Under the pieces are notes generated by a model. It saw only the letters and a program-made list of their open reading frames with translations. It did no database searches and was not told the DNA's origin. From Abelmoschus esculentus (Eukaryota; Streptophyta; Magnoliopsida; Malvales; Malvaceae): a stretch of 64,000 nt of DNA. Within the stretch, counting starts at the first letter, position 1; each line of letters starts with the position of its first letter. Location: NCBI GenBank assembly GCA_035048815.1, contig JAUCBN010000001.1, positions 16,755,001-16,819,000 of the forward strand, read 5' to 3'. Shown here piece after piece: positions 55,551-64,000 of the stretch. A program made the position numbers and the translations under genes.

Positions 55551-56139
55551 TGATAAGTGCTCAACTCACTATCCCTTTTTACACCTTTCATGTACAAGAA
55601 TCACTAAATCTACACCTACTTGGACCAATGCATGTGCTTAATATGAGACATTTAGATATTATGATAGTGTAACTTATAAAGATGATATCTACAGAAAATG
55701 TAATCTTTACTGGACTTTTGTATCTTTACTGGAAAAACTATTGTTGCGACAGCAATTGAGGCCAAGACAGGACCTGATGCCGAGTCAGCACCTATAGGGC
55801 AAGTATTGATATTATAGGCAAGCTAAAGAGAAAAATGAGATGGATGTTTCTGGACAAACAGCACAAGGATCGGAGCTGGGTAGCACATAGAAAGCCTAAG
55901 TCAAAGGCCACGCGGGAAAAGCATCCTAGTTGGAATAAACTTGGAAATATTTTATTTATGTACTTGACTTATGTCCTATTCTAAGTTGTGTTTTTATTTT
56001 ATTTCTTTTACAGATCAAGAAGACAAAAGAAGAAATATTAAGTAGATCAATCCATGTGAAGATGATATCTGATATACTCATCACTTTATTACTTGCGACG
56101 TGTTCACTTGCACAATTTGCGCACTTTTGACACGCAACA
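55551..56139 (+). mobile_element. LTR at the right end of H (589 bp, internally deleted)
   Basis: TGATAAGTGCTC...CACGCAACA. Relative to the 5' LTR of H about 730 bases are missing between AAGTTGT (near 25990) and TGTTTTTATTTT (near 26730). The lost part includes the TATA box. The join is at a shared TTGT. A purine tract lies on the left and a PBS on the right. Confidence 0.85.
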
Positions 56140-56145
56140 AGTTTT

Positions 56146-56163
56146 TAGCGTCGTTGTCGGGGA
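56146..56163 (+). other. second primer binding site after H
   Basis: TAGCGTCGTTGTCGGGGA, a tRNA-Asp-type site with two C/G-to-T/A-like changes, directly after the H 3' LTR. Confidence 0.75.
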
Positions 56164-56243
56164 TTGAAAACTAAATTTTATTTTCTTTATTTTCTTGTTT
56201 TTAGTATTTTTATTTTTATTTTAATTTAGTTTATTTTTGGTGT

Positions 56244-56665
56244 ATGACCAGGTCCAACCCAACCAACCCTTTGTACGAGTTAGATCCAGAGATTGAACGT
56301 ACACGGCAAAGGTTGAGGAGACAAATCCAAGAAGCTATGGCAGTCAATCCAGGAGAACAGAACTTACCTGCCGGTAATGGAAGCCTTTCACCGCCACCAC
56401 TATCGCAGCAGCTCACTGTCATAGATTTCCTGAAAGAGGGTTTAAATAGGTTAAATCCTGGAGTGATTACACCAAAAACAGAAGCAGTCAACTTTGAACT
56501 AAACCTGTTATCTTCAATATGCTCATCAGTATTGGACAGTTTGGTGGGTCTATAACAGAAGATGCTAGGCAACATCTTAAGTCATTCATGGAAATCTATA
56601 ATTCTTTCAAAATCCAAGGAGTCCATGAAGATGTCTTGAGATTAAAACTATTCTCCTATTCACTG
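56244..56665 (+). pseudogene. gag start of a second H-like interior, truncated
   Basis: MTRSNPTNPLYELDPEIERT at 56244, then QEAMAVNPGEQNLPAGN, PPPLSQQLTVIDFLKEGLN and TEAVNFELN, with a shift near 56505. It continues to SFMEIYNSFKIQGVHEDVLR and ends in the capsid block (FSYSLR) near 56665, where similarity stops. It is very close to the H gag start at 26962. No downstream partner remains. Confidence 0.85.
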
Positions 56666-57911
56666 AGATAGAATTTTTATTCATACTGAAGTTAAATACT
56701 GAATTAATTATTCACTGGGTATTAGAACATACGGGTTACAATCAGCTCTCGGGATTGGTCAAAACAGGAGGAGCTGGGTTCGGTCGGTATACGACTGGGA
56801 GAGAACTATGAGATCCTACAAACAAATAGGTATAGAAATTAGACCTTAAATATAACTTTGGACTTAACTTAACTTAGAAGAAAATTTTGACTCGAGACTT
56901 TAAAGTCCAGTTTGGAGGCTTTCGGGTTCAAATTTCGAGAAACATACTTCACAGATAGACTAGGGACGTCGAAAAATATTAAATAGGAGTTTTTGAAAAA
57001 TTTGACTTTTGGGGTCAAAATCAACGATGACGTCAGCAGTCAAAATCAACGGTCAACGCTGGCGTCATGCTGACATCATGGTCAACGGGTCAATCAATAG
57101 GTCAATGGGTCGGGTTGGTCAACGAGTTAACGGGTCGAGTCAATCAACGGGTTGAACCGGTTCGGGTCGGGTTGGGTTAACTGGTTCAAGACTAGTTTAA
57201 CTTGGGTTAGACCAGGTTGGTTCAGCTCAGACCAGTCGGTTTCCAGTAACCGTCCACGGTGGTCAGAAATCTCCTCCGACGGTGCGTGGAGGCCACACGC
57301 GGCCCTAAATGGCCGAAAAACGCCTCTTAATCCCAGATTTTTCCAGATCTATATCAACAACTCAATAACTCAAGCCAAAAACCTAGAAAACAACACGAAA
57401 GGTAAGAAATCTCACCAAATTAAAGAAATAGAGACGATCTCCAACGAAGACTCTACAGGCAACGATTGGAGACGATGATATGGGGCTTTTGACCTCCTGG
57501 ACACAGTGAAAACCAGGAGGCCGACGACGCACTGGTATGGCATCGATCGGAGGCTGAATCAAAGAAAAATAGAAATAAGGTTTAACCTCAAGTCCGACGA
57601 AGCTTCGGGCTTCGATTTCGGGCGTTCGCAACAACTAATTACGCGTGGACCAGGGGTTTTGATCGGGACAGGGAGACTAACACAACGGTCACGACGGTGA
57701 CAACTACGGGCCGGCGGTGAGGGAGATCGGGCAGTGGTCGGGTTCTAGGGAGATAAAGAGTTTAACTGGTTCGAATATGGATTAAAATACTTAATAGGGT
57801 TTCCAACACAGTAAAGGATTCGAAATAAATATATTTTGAATACATATATATAAATATACACACCAAAACAGGTTCTGATGAAAAAGAATGGGGTGAGGAA
57901 AAAGCTCACAA
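56666..57911. other. GC-richer, LTR-like stretch with TTGAC and TGACGTCA words
   Basis: Bases 57000-57190 are dense in GTCAA/GGGTCAACGG words and include TGACGTCA (57029-57036) and TGACATCA-like copies. Open frames here (57152-57478, 57383-57634, 57506-57700) overlap on both strands and show no family motif. It is probably the U3-R of a long LTR from another family, because a GTAAGAAATCTCACC leader-like part follows, but no LTR ends were found. Confidence 0.35.
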
Positions 57912-58005
57912 GAGTTTGCTAGCTCAAGTGGTTGGGTGACTGGCTACACAAACATGTGGTTGTGGGTTTGAAATCCCACAACTATATTCTCATCATTTTA
58001 CCAAC
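57912..58005 (+). repeat. SINE-like tRNA-derived unit
   Basis: An A-box-like TAGCTCAAGTGG at 57920-57931 and a B-box-like GGTTTGAAATCC at 57965-57976 (one extra A) start 45 bases apart, the spacing of a Pol III internal promoter. The sequence between does not fold into an obvious tRNA. Plant SINEs have this layout. Ends and tail were not defined. Confidence 0.45.
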
Positions 58006-58429
58006 ATTACATGGTCTATTTTGGAATACTTTAAACATGTTTCGATACGAGTCTGTTTTGATATAGATTGCAACCGTACCGGAACCATACGAGTATCAAA
58101 ATACATTTTGGGCATTTCGATATCAGCCTGCCCAGAAACATCCTAAGGATGAACTTTAAGATCATGTATCAAAATCCATTCGAGATTGTTTCGATACCAC
58201 TTAGCTAGGCTCTGTATTTTAGGCTTCTAAAGTTCTAGATATGAGTCTCTAATACCCCTAAATGCATTTTAATGATCAATTGCCATGATTAAAATGCACA
58301 ACCAAGTTTATACTCCCCCTAGCAGCATACATAGAAACATCAAGATGCATGAAAACATAAGCATGATTTCAATCAAGATTCAAGCATATTTTGCAAAAAA
58401 ATATAACATACAAAGGTTCAAGTTAAGCT
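58006..58429 (-). other. 3' flank of the copia relic
   Basis: Minus strand carries a purine tract CTAGGGGGAGTA (58310-58321) after the pol relic, and repeated GTATCGAAA words toward 58030. It probably contains the 3' end and part of the LTR of the copia element. LTR ends not found. Confidence 0.4.
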
Positions 58430-59995
58430 AGTTAGACCTAACTCTCTCCTAAAGATGCAAAAACGTTCTTTATCTAAAGGTTTAGTAAAAATATCCTCTA
58501 TTTAGTTCAAGGTGTCAACATACTCTAGAACGTCATTTCTAGACACATGATCACTAATGAAGTGATGTCTAGTTTCTATATGTTTGGTTCTAGAATGTTG
58601 AATGGGATATTTAGTAAGATATATAGCACTAGTGTTATCATATTTAAAGGTATTGTCTCAACTCTAATATCCTAATTTAAGAGTTATAGCTTCATCTAAA
58701 GGACTTGAGCATAACTCCCTAAGGATATGTACTCCGCTTTGGTGGTAGATATGAACATACTACCTAAGAATTGAAAAATTCCGAAAGTACTTTTCCTATC
58801 TATCTTACAACCCCCATAATCCGCATCCGAATAAGCATAAAGATTAAAGGAAGAGTCTCTAAGATATCAAAGACCTAAATAAGGTGTGTCTCTAAGGTAC
58901 CCAAAAATTCTCTTAATGGCTACTAAGTGTGATTCTTTAGGACTAGCTTGAAACTCAACACACAATCAAACAATAAACATGATATCTAGTATACTTGCGG
59001 TAAGGTAAAACAAAAAATATATTATAGATTTATACAATTTAGAATCAATACACTTACCTCCTTCATCCTTATCAAACTTAGTTGATGAGCTCATAAGAAT
59101 GTCTTAAAGGTTCACATTCTCCAAGCCAAACTTCTTGAGGATATCCTTGATGTACTTTGCTTGGTTGATAAAGGTGGCATCCTTCTGTTGCTTGATTTGG
59201 AGTACCAAAAAGAATTAGAGCTCACCGATCATGCTCATTTTAAATTCACTTTACATAGTTTTTGAAAACTCTTAACAATAACATTCATTAGTAGAAACAA
59301 TAATTATATCATCAATATAAATTTTCACTACTAAAATATCATTTTTAAATCTTTTTATAAAAAGTATAGGGTCAACCTTCCCTTTTCAAAACCTTTTTCA
59401 ATCAAAAAGTTTGAAAGTCTTTCATACCAAGCTCTATGAGTTTGTTTCAAACCATACAAAGCTTTTGTTAATTTAAAAACATGGTTTGGAAATTTTGGAT
59501 CTTCAAAACCTGGTGGTTGTTCAACATACACGTCTTCATTTATAAGTCATTTAGAAAAACATTTTTTATATTGATTTGAAAAAGTTTGAAATCATGATAA
59601 TATGTAAATGCAAGCAACATCCTAATGGCTTCCATACTAGCTTCAGGTGCATAGGTTTTATCAAAAATTTATTTCCTATTCTTAAGTGTAACCTTGAGCA
59701 ACTAATCTAGATTTGTTTCTCACTATGTTATCACTCTCATCTAGTTTGTTTCTAAAGACCCATTTATTTCTTATAGTAGACTTATTAATAGGCCTATCAA
59801 CTAATGTGCATATATTATTTCTCTCAAATTGATTTAATTCCTTTTGAATAGATAATATCCAAAAATCATCATCTAAAGCTTTATTGATATTTTTTGGCTC
59901 TATGCATAAGATAAATGCAATTAGTTTATAAGTCTAAGAGAAGAACAAGTAGTTATCTCCTTGGATAAATCACCCAAGTCACGACTCTTTAAATT
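58430..59995 (-). pseudogene. Ty1/copia (SIRE-like) reverse transcriptase-RNase H relic
   Basis: On the minus strand broken frames give, in order: EPKNINKALDDDFWILSIQK, KWVFRNKLDESDNIVRNKSR, VAQGYT, EDVYVEQPPGFEDPKFPNHV, FKLTKALYGLKQTHRAWYER, DILVVKIYIDDIIIVSTNE (the YVDD-type site reads YIDD), MSMIGEL, FFLVLQIKQQKDATFINQAK and YIKDILKKFGLENVK. The RNase H part ends with IQHSRTKHIETRHHFISDHV and DIFTKPLDKERFC. These are the standard blocks of copia pol with SIRE-type wording. Stops and shifts are frequent, and part of RNase H is scrambled. Integrase and gag are absent. Confidence 0.85.
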
Positions 59996-60036
59996 GTTGA
60001 ATTCCCTTGGGTAGCTCACTCCCCTTTCTTCAAGCT

Positions 60037-60204
60037 TTTAGTCTTCTTACGGATTCTCAGACATATTTAGGCGACTCTGTATTTGGAGCATCTTGCATTT
60101 TACTCGGACATATAAGTATTCAGTATGAAATTTCTTCAATATTGCCAAGTTAATAGTTTAATTTATATAGTAATTCGAATATTTGAAACATTTAATTTGG
60201 GACT
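60037..60204. repeat. dispersed repeat, copy 2
   Basis: Similar to 8892-9058 in the same orientation. Starts TTAGTCTTCTTACGGATTCT. Confidence 0.65.
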
Positions 60205-61582
60205 TATTGGATGCATATTTTTATGAATTTTGGATGTTTAATTGATTACTAGAAATAATATCTAAAGAATTTAGTTTATATTATTAAAATACTCAATGTA
60301 TTTTATTTAATTGTCTAAATGACTTAAATTTTGAATTATTTTAACTTAAAATACCTTACTTGAGAAAAAGTTTTATAACTTGATTTAAAAATTTTAATCT
60401 AAGAAATTAGGTTGAATTTAGGGGTTTTGAAATTTTATCCCCTACCAGTGACTCTACCTTTAGTGATGAAGGTAACAACAGTTGTCGACGCAATAACTTC
60501 TACTGCAACTAAGTTGTTCTTGCATGACATCTTTTGAAAGGTTGGTATTGTTGATCCAATTAAAAATTATCTCATTAGTAATTGAAATGACAATACTGTT
60601 TCAAATCTTATTAGATATGATACACCAAATCATTTGCATATGTATTTAGGAAATTCAAGTTGATGATAATTAATGTTGAATTGTCTGAAAATTGAATTTA
60701 TAATTTGAATTTAAAGTATGATGTCTTAAATAGAATGCAACAATCAATTAGAATTCAATTGACTAATAAAATAATTGTCTTATATTATTGTGAATCATAG
60801 TAATGCTTCAATGAAACAAGGTTTGATGAGGATTTAAATGAAAGATTAGGAGATTAGAACATTAATTTATCTAGATTGTCAATAATGCCAGATCAAGACA
60901 GAAATATTATGTTGATACTGAAAAGTGAACTGATTTAGCATAAAATTTTTAATTTAATTCAAAGATATGGAAAGTTTTGAACTTATTGGGTAAATTTTTG
61001 ATCCCGAAGAAAACTCATTTACAAACGTAATCTTAAAAGTAGTTTTGTTGATTCATTTATTGTTTCTGATTAAGGCTAAGAGAGAATTTAGTTATGTATG
61101 GTCTAATCATTTAACGAAAGATTATCAATTGTGTTTTATTTCATCCTTGAGGATAAGGATTTTTTAACAATATCGAGGGTGATCCTTTGTTTTTCTTTTT
61201 TATAACTTGGTTGTCTTGAAAATGATAAAATTGAATGTCAATATCATAGTAAAAATTTTACATGGGTTGAAGACTTTAACAAAGTATCAAGTGTTAAAAT
61301 CTTAATTATTTATATTTTTACAGTTGTTGATCCGATAAGCAAAATCCTTATTAAAGTCATCTATTCTTTTGAGATAATTGATGTTCGTCTTGCTTTTTAT
61401 ATAGTCCTTTTAGTAGTATCTATCGATAAAGAAATCATTAAGGAGCTCAAAAAAATTTTGACTCTTGGGCAGTTCTTTCAACACATTTTAAATGAAAATT
61501 GAGATATAATAATTTTAATTATGTGCAGCATAAATTAATCTTTGAGGTCAAAGATTTTTTTCTCAAGGAGAGAATATTATAA
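60205..61582 (+). mobile_element. decayed interior of the copia-like element ending at 61583
   Basis: Mostly unreadable. A VVDPISK stretch near 61323 resembles the end of copia RNase H (VVDPLTKP), and AAGGAGAGAATATTATAA (61566-61582) is a copia-type purine tract before the LTR. The left edge is not defined. Confidence 0.45.
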
Positions 61583-61865
61583 TGAACTAAAAATAAAAAA
61601 TAAAAATAAATATTATTTTTTGAATTATTTAAACTTTGTTTTGTCATTAATTATTGAAACTGTGTGTTTTGACCCATTGTAAATAAACAATACAATATCG
61701 TTTTAAAGCTATTAAGATAAAAGAGATTAACATATTGTTGTAAAATTCTATTGATAAAATAAATAAAAATTAGTGTCTTCTTCTCTAATTTTTGTATGTG
61801 ATCTCCCCTTATTTTGTCTGATCTCTTTCTCTTTTTAATTTTCTTCTTTGGTTTATATTGTTACA
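61583..61865 (+). mobile_element. copia-like LTR, 283 bp
   Basis: TGAACTAAAA...TTGTTACA, similar to 7021-7307. It follows a purine tract, so it acts as a 3' LTR. The bases after it (CGTGATAATAGTCGGGAACA) may be a decayed PBS, but this is uncertain. Confidence 0.65.
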
Positions 61866-62773
61866 TCGTGATAATAGTCGGGAACAACGAAAAATGATCG
61901 ATGATGAAAAAAAACACCGACGATGATATATAACAACAGACAACTCTACAAATTAAAAAAAAATTGAGAAAATTTATCATACAGCACGATAATAAAATCA
62001 TTAATCGAGAAACGATAATCGACGAAACAAACGTCGTGATAGACGAATCTAGAAGGCACGACGGTGGTGACTTAAACTCTCGATAGAGACGTGATCCGGG
62101 CGATAGAAATACTCAATTGGTGTTGAGTTAAATCGAACGGACACATTGCAATCTTGCTCAAAAAAATATGGACATTATCGACAACCGACGAATTGGAGAG
62201 GTATAAATTTAAGGTTTGTCTAAGTTTTGAATATTACAAAGAATATGATCTATTATTTTAAAATAGAGATTAAGAAATTATATAAAATAAAATATAAAAT
62301 ATTATTTAATTTAAATTTTATTTTAAATAATTATTAATTATATGTTAAATTTTTAAAATTTTAAATTTATTCATAAAAATCATTAAAAGTTTAATAGTAT
62401 TCGATGATATATTATATTAGTAATATTTAATAGTATATATTGTTCGTTCTAGACTCATTTATACTTAAAAATAAGAATTTTTGCCTATTAAAAGTTATAA
62501 GAATTAATGCATACTAAATTATTGGACCTTAAATCATTTAACACGATCATAACCATTGTATGTATATACTTAGAAGATTTGCATCCATCTCAGATACTTT
62601 CATTAGAATTTTTTTTCGTAAAATAAGTGGCACCTTTCTTGTTTAAATTGTTGGGCAGTCAGCCCCATCCCTTTGTTATGTTTAAGGACCAAGGACCAAA
62701 ATTTCGTTTTATCTTCTGTTCATGGACCAACATGGACTATTAACCACTTACATACACCTGGGAACATGGACTA
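61866..62773. other. AT-rich spacer
   Basis: Scattered CGATGATG/CGACGA words near 61895-62110, then AT-rich DNA. No gene seen. Confidence 0.5.
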
Positions 62774-63309
62774 CTAGACTTTCATCATTTATTGAAATTC
62801 ATGGAAGTCTAGCACTCCATTGCCATCGATATCGAACACTCGAATCATGCCAACGCACTCATCGTACGATTTCACGTCTCCGAAACGATTAAGCATCCGC
62901 TGCAACCCCGCCCGCGTGATGCACCCGCTGCCTCTGTCAACTTCGAACATCTCAACGCTCTTCTAATGTCATCGCCTTCATTATCACCTTCCATCAACTT
63001 CACAAAGTCCTTGAACTCCATAAACTCGTCCCCATTGTTGTCGAAATCTCCAATAACCCTTTGAGCTTCCTCGGTCTGACATCTTGTCCCCTATGGATCC
63101 AAAGTAAGCAGCAAGTTCTTCACTAGAAATCTTACCGTATCCATCGCTATCAAACCGACGAAACACCGCTCGGAGCACTTCTTCTCTAGTGTTATTAACT
63201 AGAGTTGGTGCAGTGGTTTGGGTCTTGAATGAAGGCGAGGAAAGCTTAACCTTAAACCCTTATCGGAGAACCATTTGGTAAGTGGCTTAGAAATGCTAGA
63301 GATTTCCAT
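62774..63309 (-). pseudogene. calmodulin-like (CML) EF-hand protein pseudogene
   Basis: Minus strand, intronless. ATG at 63309 opens MEISSISKPLTKWFSDKG, a start seen in plant CML proteins. Four EF-hands follow in order: VFRRFDSDGYGKISSEEL (loop position 5 is Tyr instead of Asp), VIGDFDNNGDEFMEFKDF, MFEVDRGSGCIT with LQRMLNRFGD, and MIRVFDIDGNGVLDFHEF. Frame changes lie in the N-terminal linker (about 63190-63240), before EF2 (about 63080) and before EF3 (about 62955). A TAA replaces the Gln-type codon after HEFQ (62789-62791), and the former stop is probably TAG at 62774-62776. The intact protein would be a calcium sensor. Sequencing errors could mimic single shifts, but three shifts plus a stop argue for a true pseudogene. 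Confidence 0.8.
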
Positions 63310-64000
63310 GAAATCTAGTAGAAAATAATAGCTTCCTGTCGGAACTTGAAGAAGGAATTTCAGATTTCTATTCAATCTTTGAACATAGAAAGCCAAAATG
63401 TGGAAATAGAGTCTTGTGTGATTGGGAGATCAATGTGGTCTGAAGTTGCTATGTAGTTTCTTGGCTTCTTGGGAGGGACCAAGTTGTTTGGCTTTTAAAC
63501 AAAATGACAGTAAATTCTCTCGGGAAAGTGACAGGAAATGTTGGAAAGTAGGAAACTTTAGTTTATCTTTTTGGCTATTGCTGACAAATTCGCTGCAAAA
63601 TTCTGCAATCAAAGAGAGAACAAAAAATACGAATAGAATCAAAAAGTTTTTTTGGAAGGAAATCAAATTTAGATTTTACACAAATAATGTTTAAGAAAAT
63701 AGTATAAACTCCCACCATTTCCTAAAAATATGCTTTACCGATTCAAGATTCGAAAAATTATTAAATAGATTTATTTTATTATATAATTTATGATTTTATT
63801 TGATAATTTTTTTATCTTGTTATTTTTTAAGGTGAATATTTAATTTGTTTTTATATGTAAATTTAAAGGTGAGAAAAATTCAACTCAAAAAATTAATTTT
63901 TTTACTTGATTCGGCACGAAAAACTTGACTCATTCTAACTCGATACAAGATCGGATAAACTCAATTGAACTTAAAAAAATAAATAAAGTTTGAGTTGTAA
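63310..64000. other. upstream region of the CML pseudogene, no further gene
   Basis: Bases 63310-63420 would be the former 5' leader. Overlapping short frames at 63422-63694 on both strands lack recognisable motifs. From 63700 on the sequence is very AT-rich. Confidence 0.5.

Larger units (their letters stand above)
25846..56139 (+). mobile_element. element H: old Athila-type element, twice interrupted
   Basis: In order: 5'-truncated LTR (25846-26856), PBS, gag (26962-28402), insertion T (28408-43667), protease remainder (43673-44403), ORF2 (45165-46556), insertion E (46557-54500), ORF2 end (54501-54645), hairpin array, purine tract and 3' LTR (55551-56139). It has no RT, RNase H or integrase. 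It is more decayed than T, as expected for the host of the nest. A second PBS and gag start after the 3' LTR show that this LTR once joined two interiors. Confidence 0.85.

Noticed and set aside
57152..57700. Overlapping open frames of 64-108 codons on both strands
   Set aside because: GC-richer LTR-like sequence keeps several frames open by composition. None shows conserved motifs.
61866..61885. Possible decayed PBS after the copia LTR at 61865
   Set aside because: Too diverged from GGTATCAGAGCC to claim. Mentioned only as a possibility.
62800..63200. Calling the EF-hand locus an intact gene
   Set aside because: Three frame changes and an in-frame stop break it.

Overview
This is a retrotransposon-dense stretch of a plant nuclear genome, probably a eudicot. 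The evidence is AT-rich sequence, LTR retrotransposons primed by tRNA-Asp-type and initiator-tRNA-Met-type sites, a SIRE-like copia relic and a decayed EF-hand gene. I see no intact host gene, rRNA, tRNA or CRISPR. Nearly every coding segment is a broken transposon reading frame. All homology statements are by eye.

Layout. 1-778: tail of an old LTR. 3214-3665: solo LTR with a perfect 5-bp target duplication. 4690-6784: Athila-type LTR end whose U5-PBS-leader is tandemly repeated. 7021-7638: copia-like LTR and PBS followed by a decayed RRM resembling plant PTB proteins. 9059-25352: a long-LTR Ty3 element 'L' (LTRs of about 3.36 kb, little interior, no pol), preceded by an inverted fragment of its own LTR and split by the minus-strand element 'G' (15771-21753). 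25846-56139: an old plus-strand element 'H', split twice. It contains a three-LTR, two-interior tandem 'T' (28408-43667, target duplication GTTGC) and a minus-strand element 'E' (46557-54500). 56140-56665: a second PBS and gag start beyond H's last LTR. 56666-64000: LTR-like DNA, a SINE-like tRNA-derived unit, a minus-strand copia pol relic, a copia LTR, and a calmodulin-like pseudogene.

Main result. G, H, E and both T interiors (T1, T2) form one Ty3 lineage of Athila/Tat type. H, E, T1 and T2 share the order PBS, gag, aspartic protease, then a separate ORF2, with no reverse transcriptase, RNase H or integrase. G keeps a scrap of RT between gag and ORF2, so the pol loss looks derived and shared. 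The 3' noncoding part of all five interiors carries a conserved set of short hairpins. Three are built on the same 26-nt plan with compensating stem changes, a fourth is 17 nt, and hairpin-plus-purine-tract modules lie on both sides. I propose a trans-mobilised family with Gag, protease and ORF2 proteins and a structured 3' RNA signal.

The nesting gives relative ages: H is older than T and E, and L is older than G. Three separate groups here show an LTR shared between two interiors, so recombination between elements has been common.
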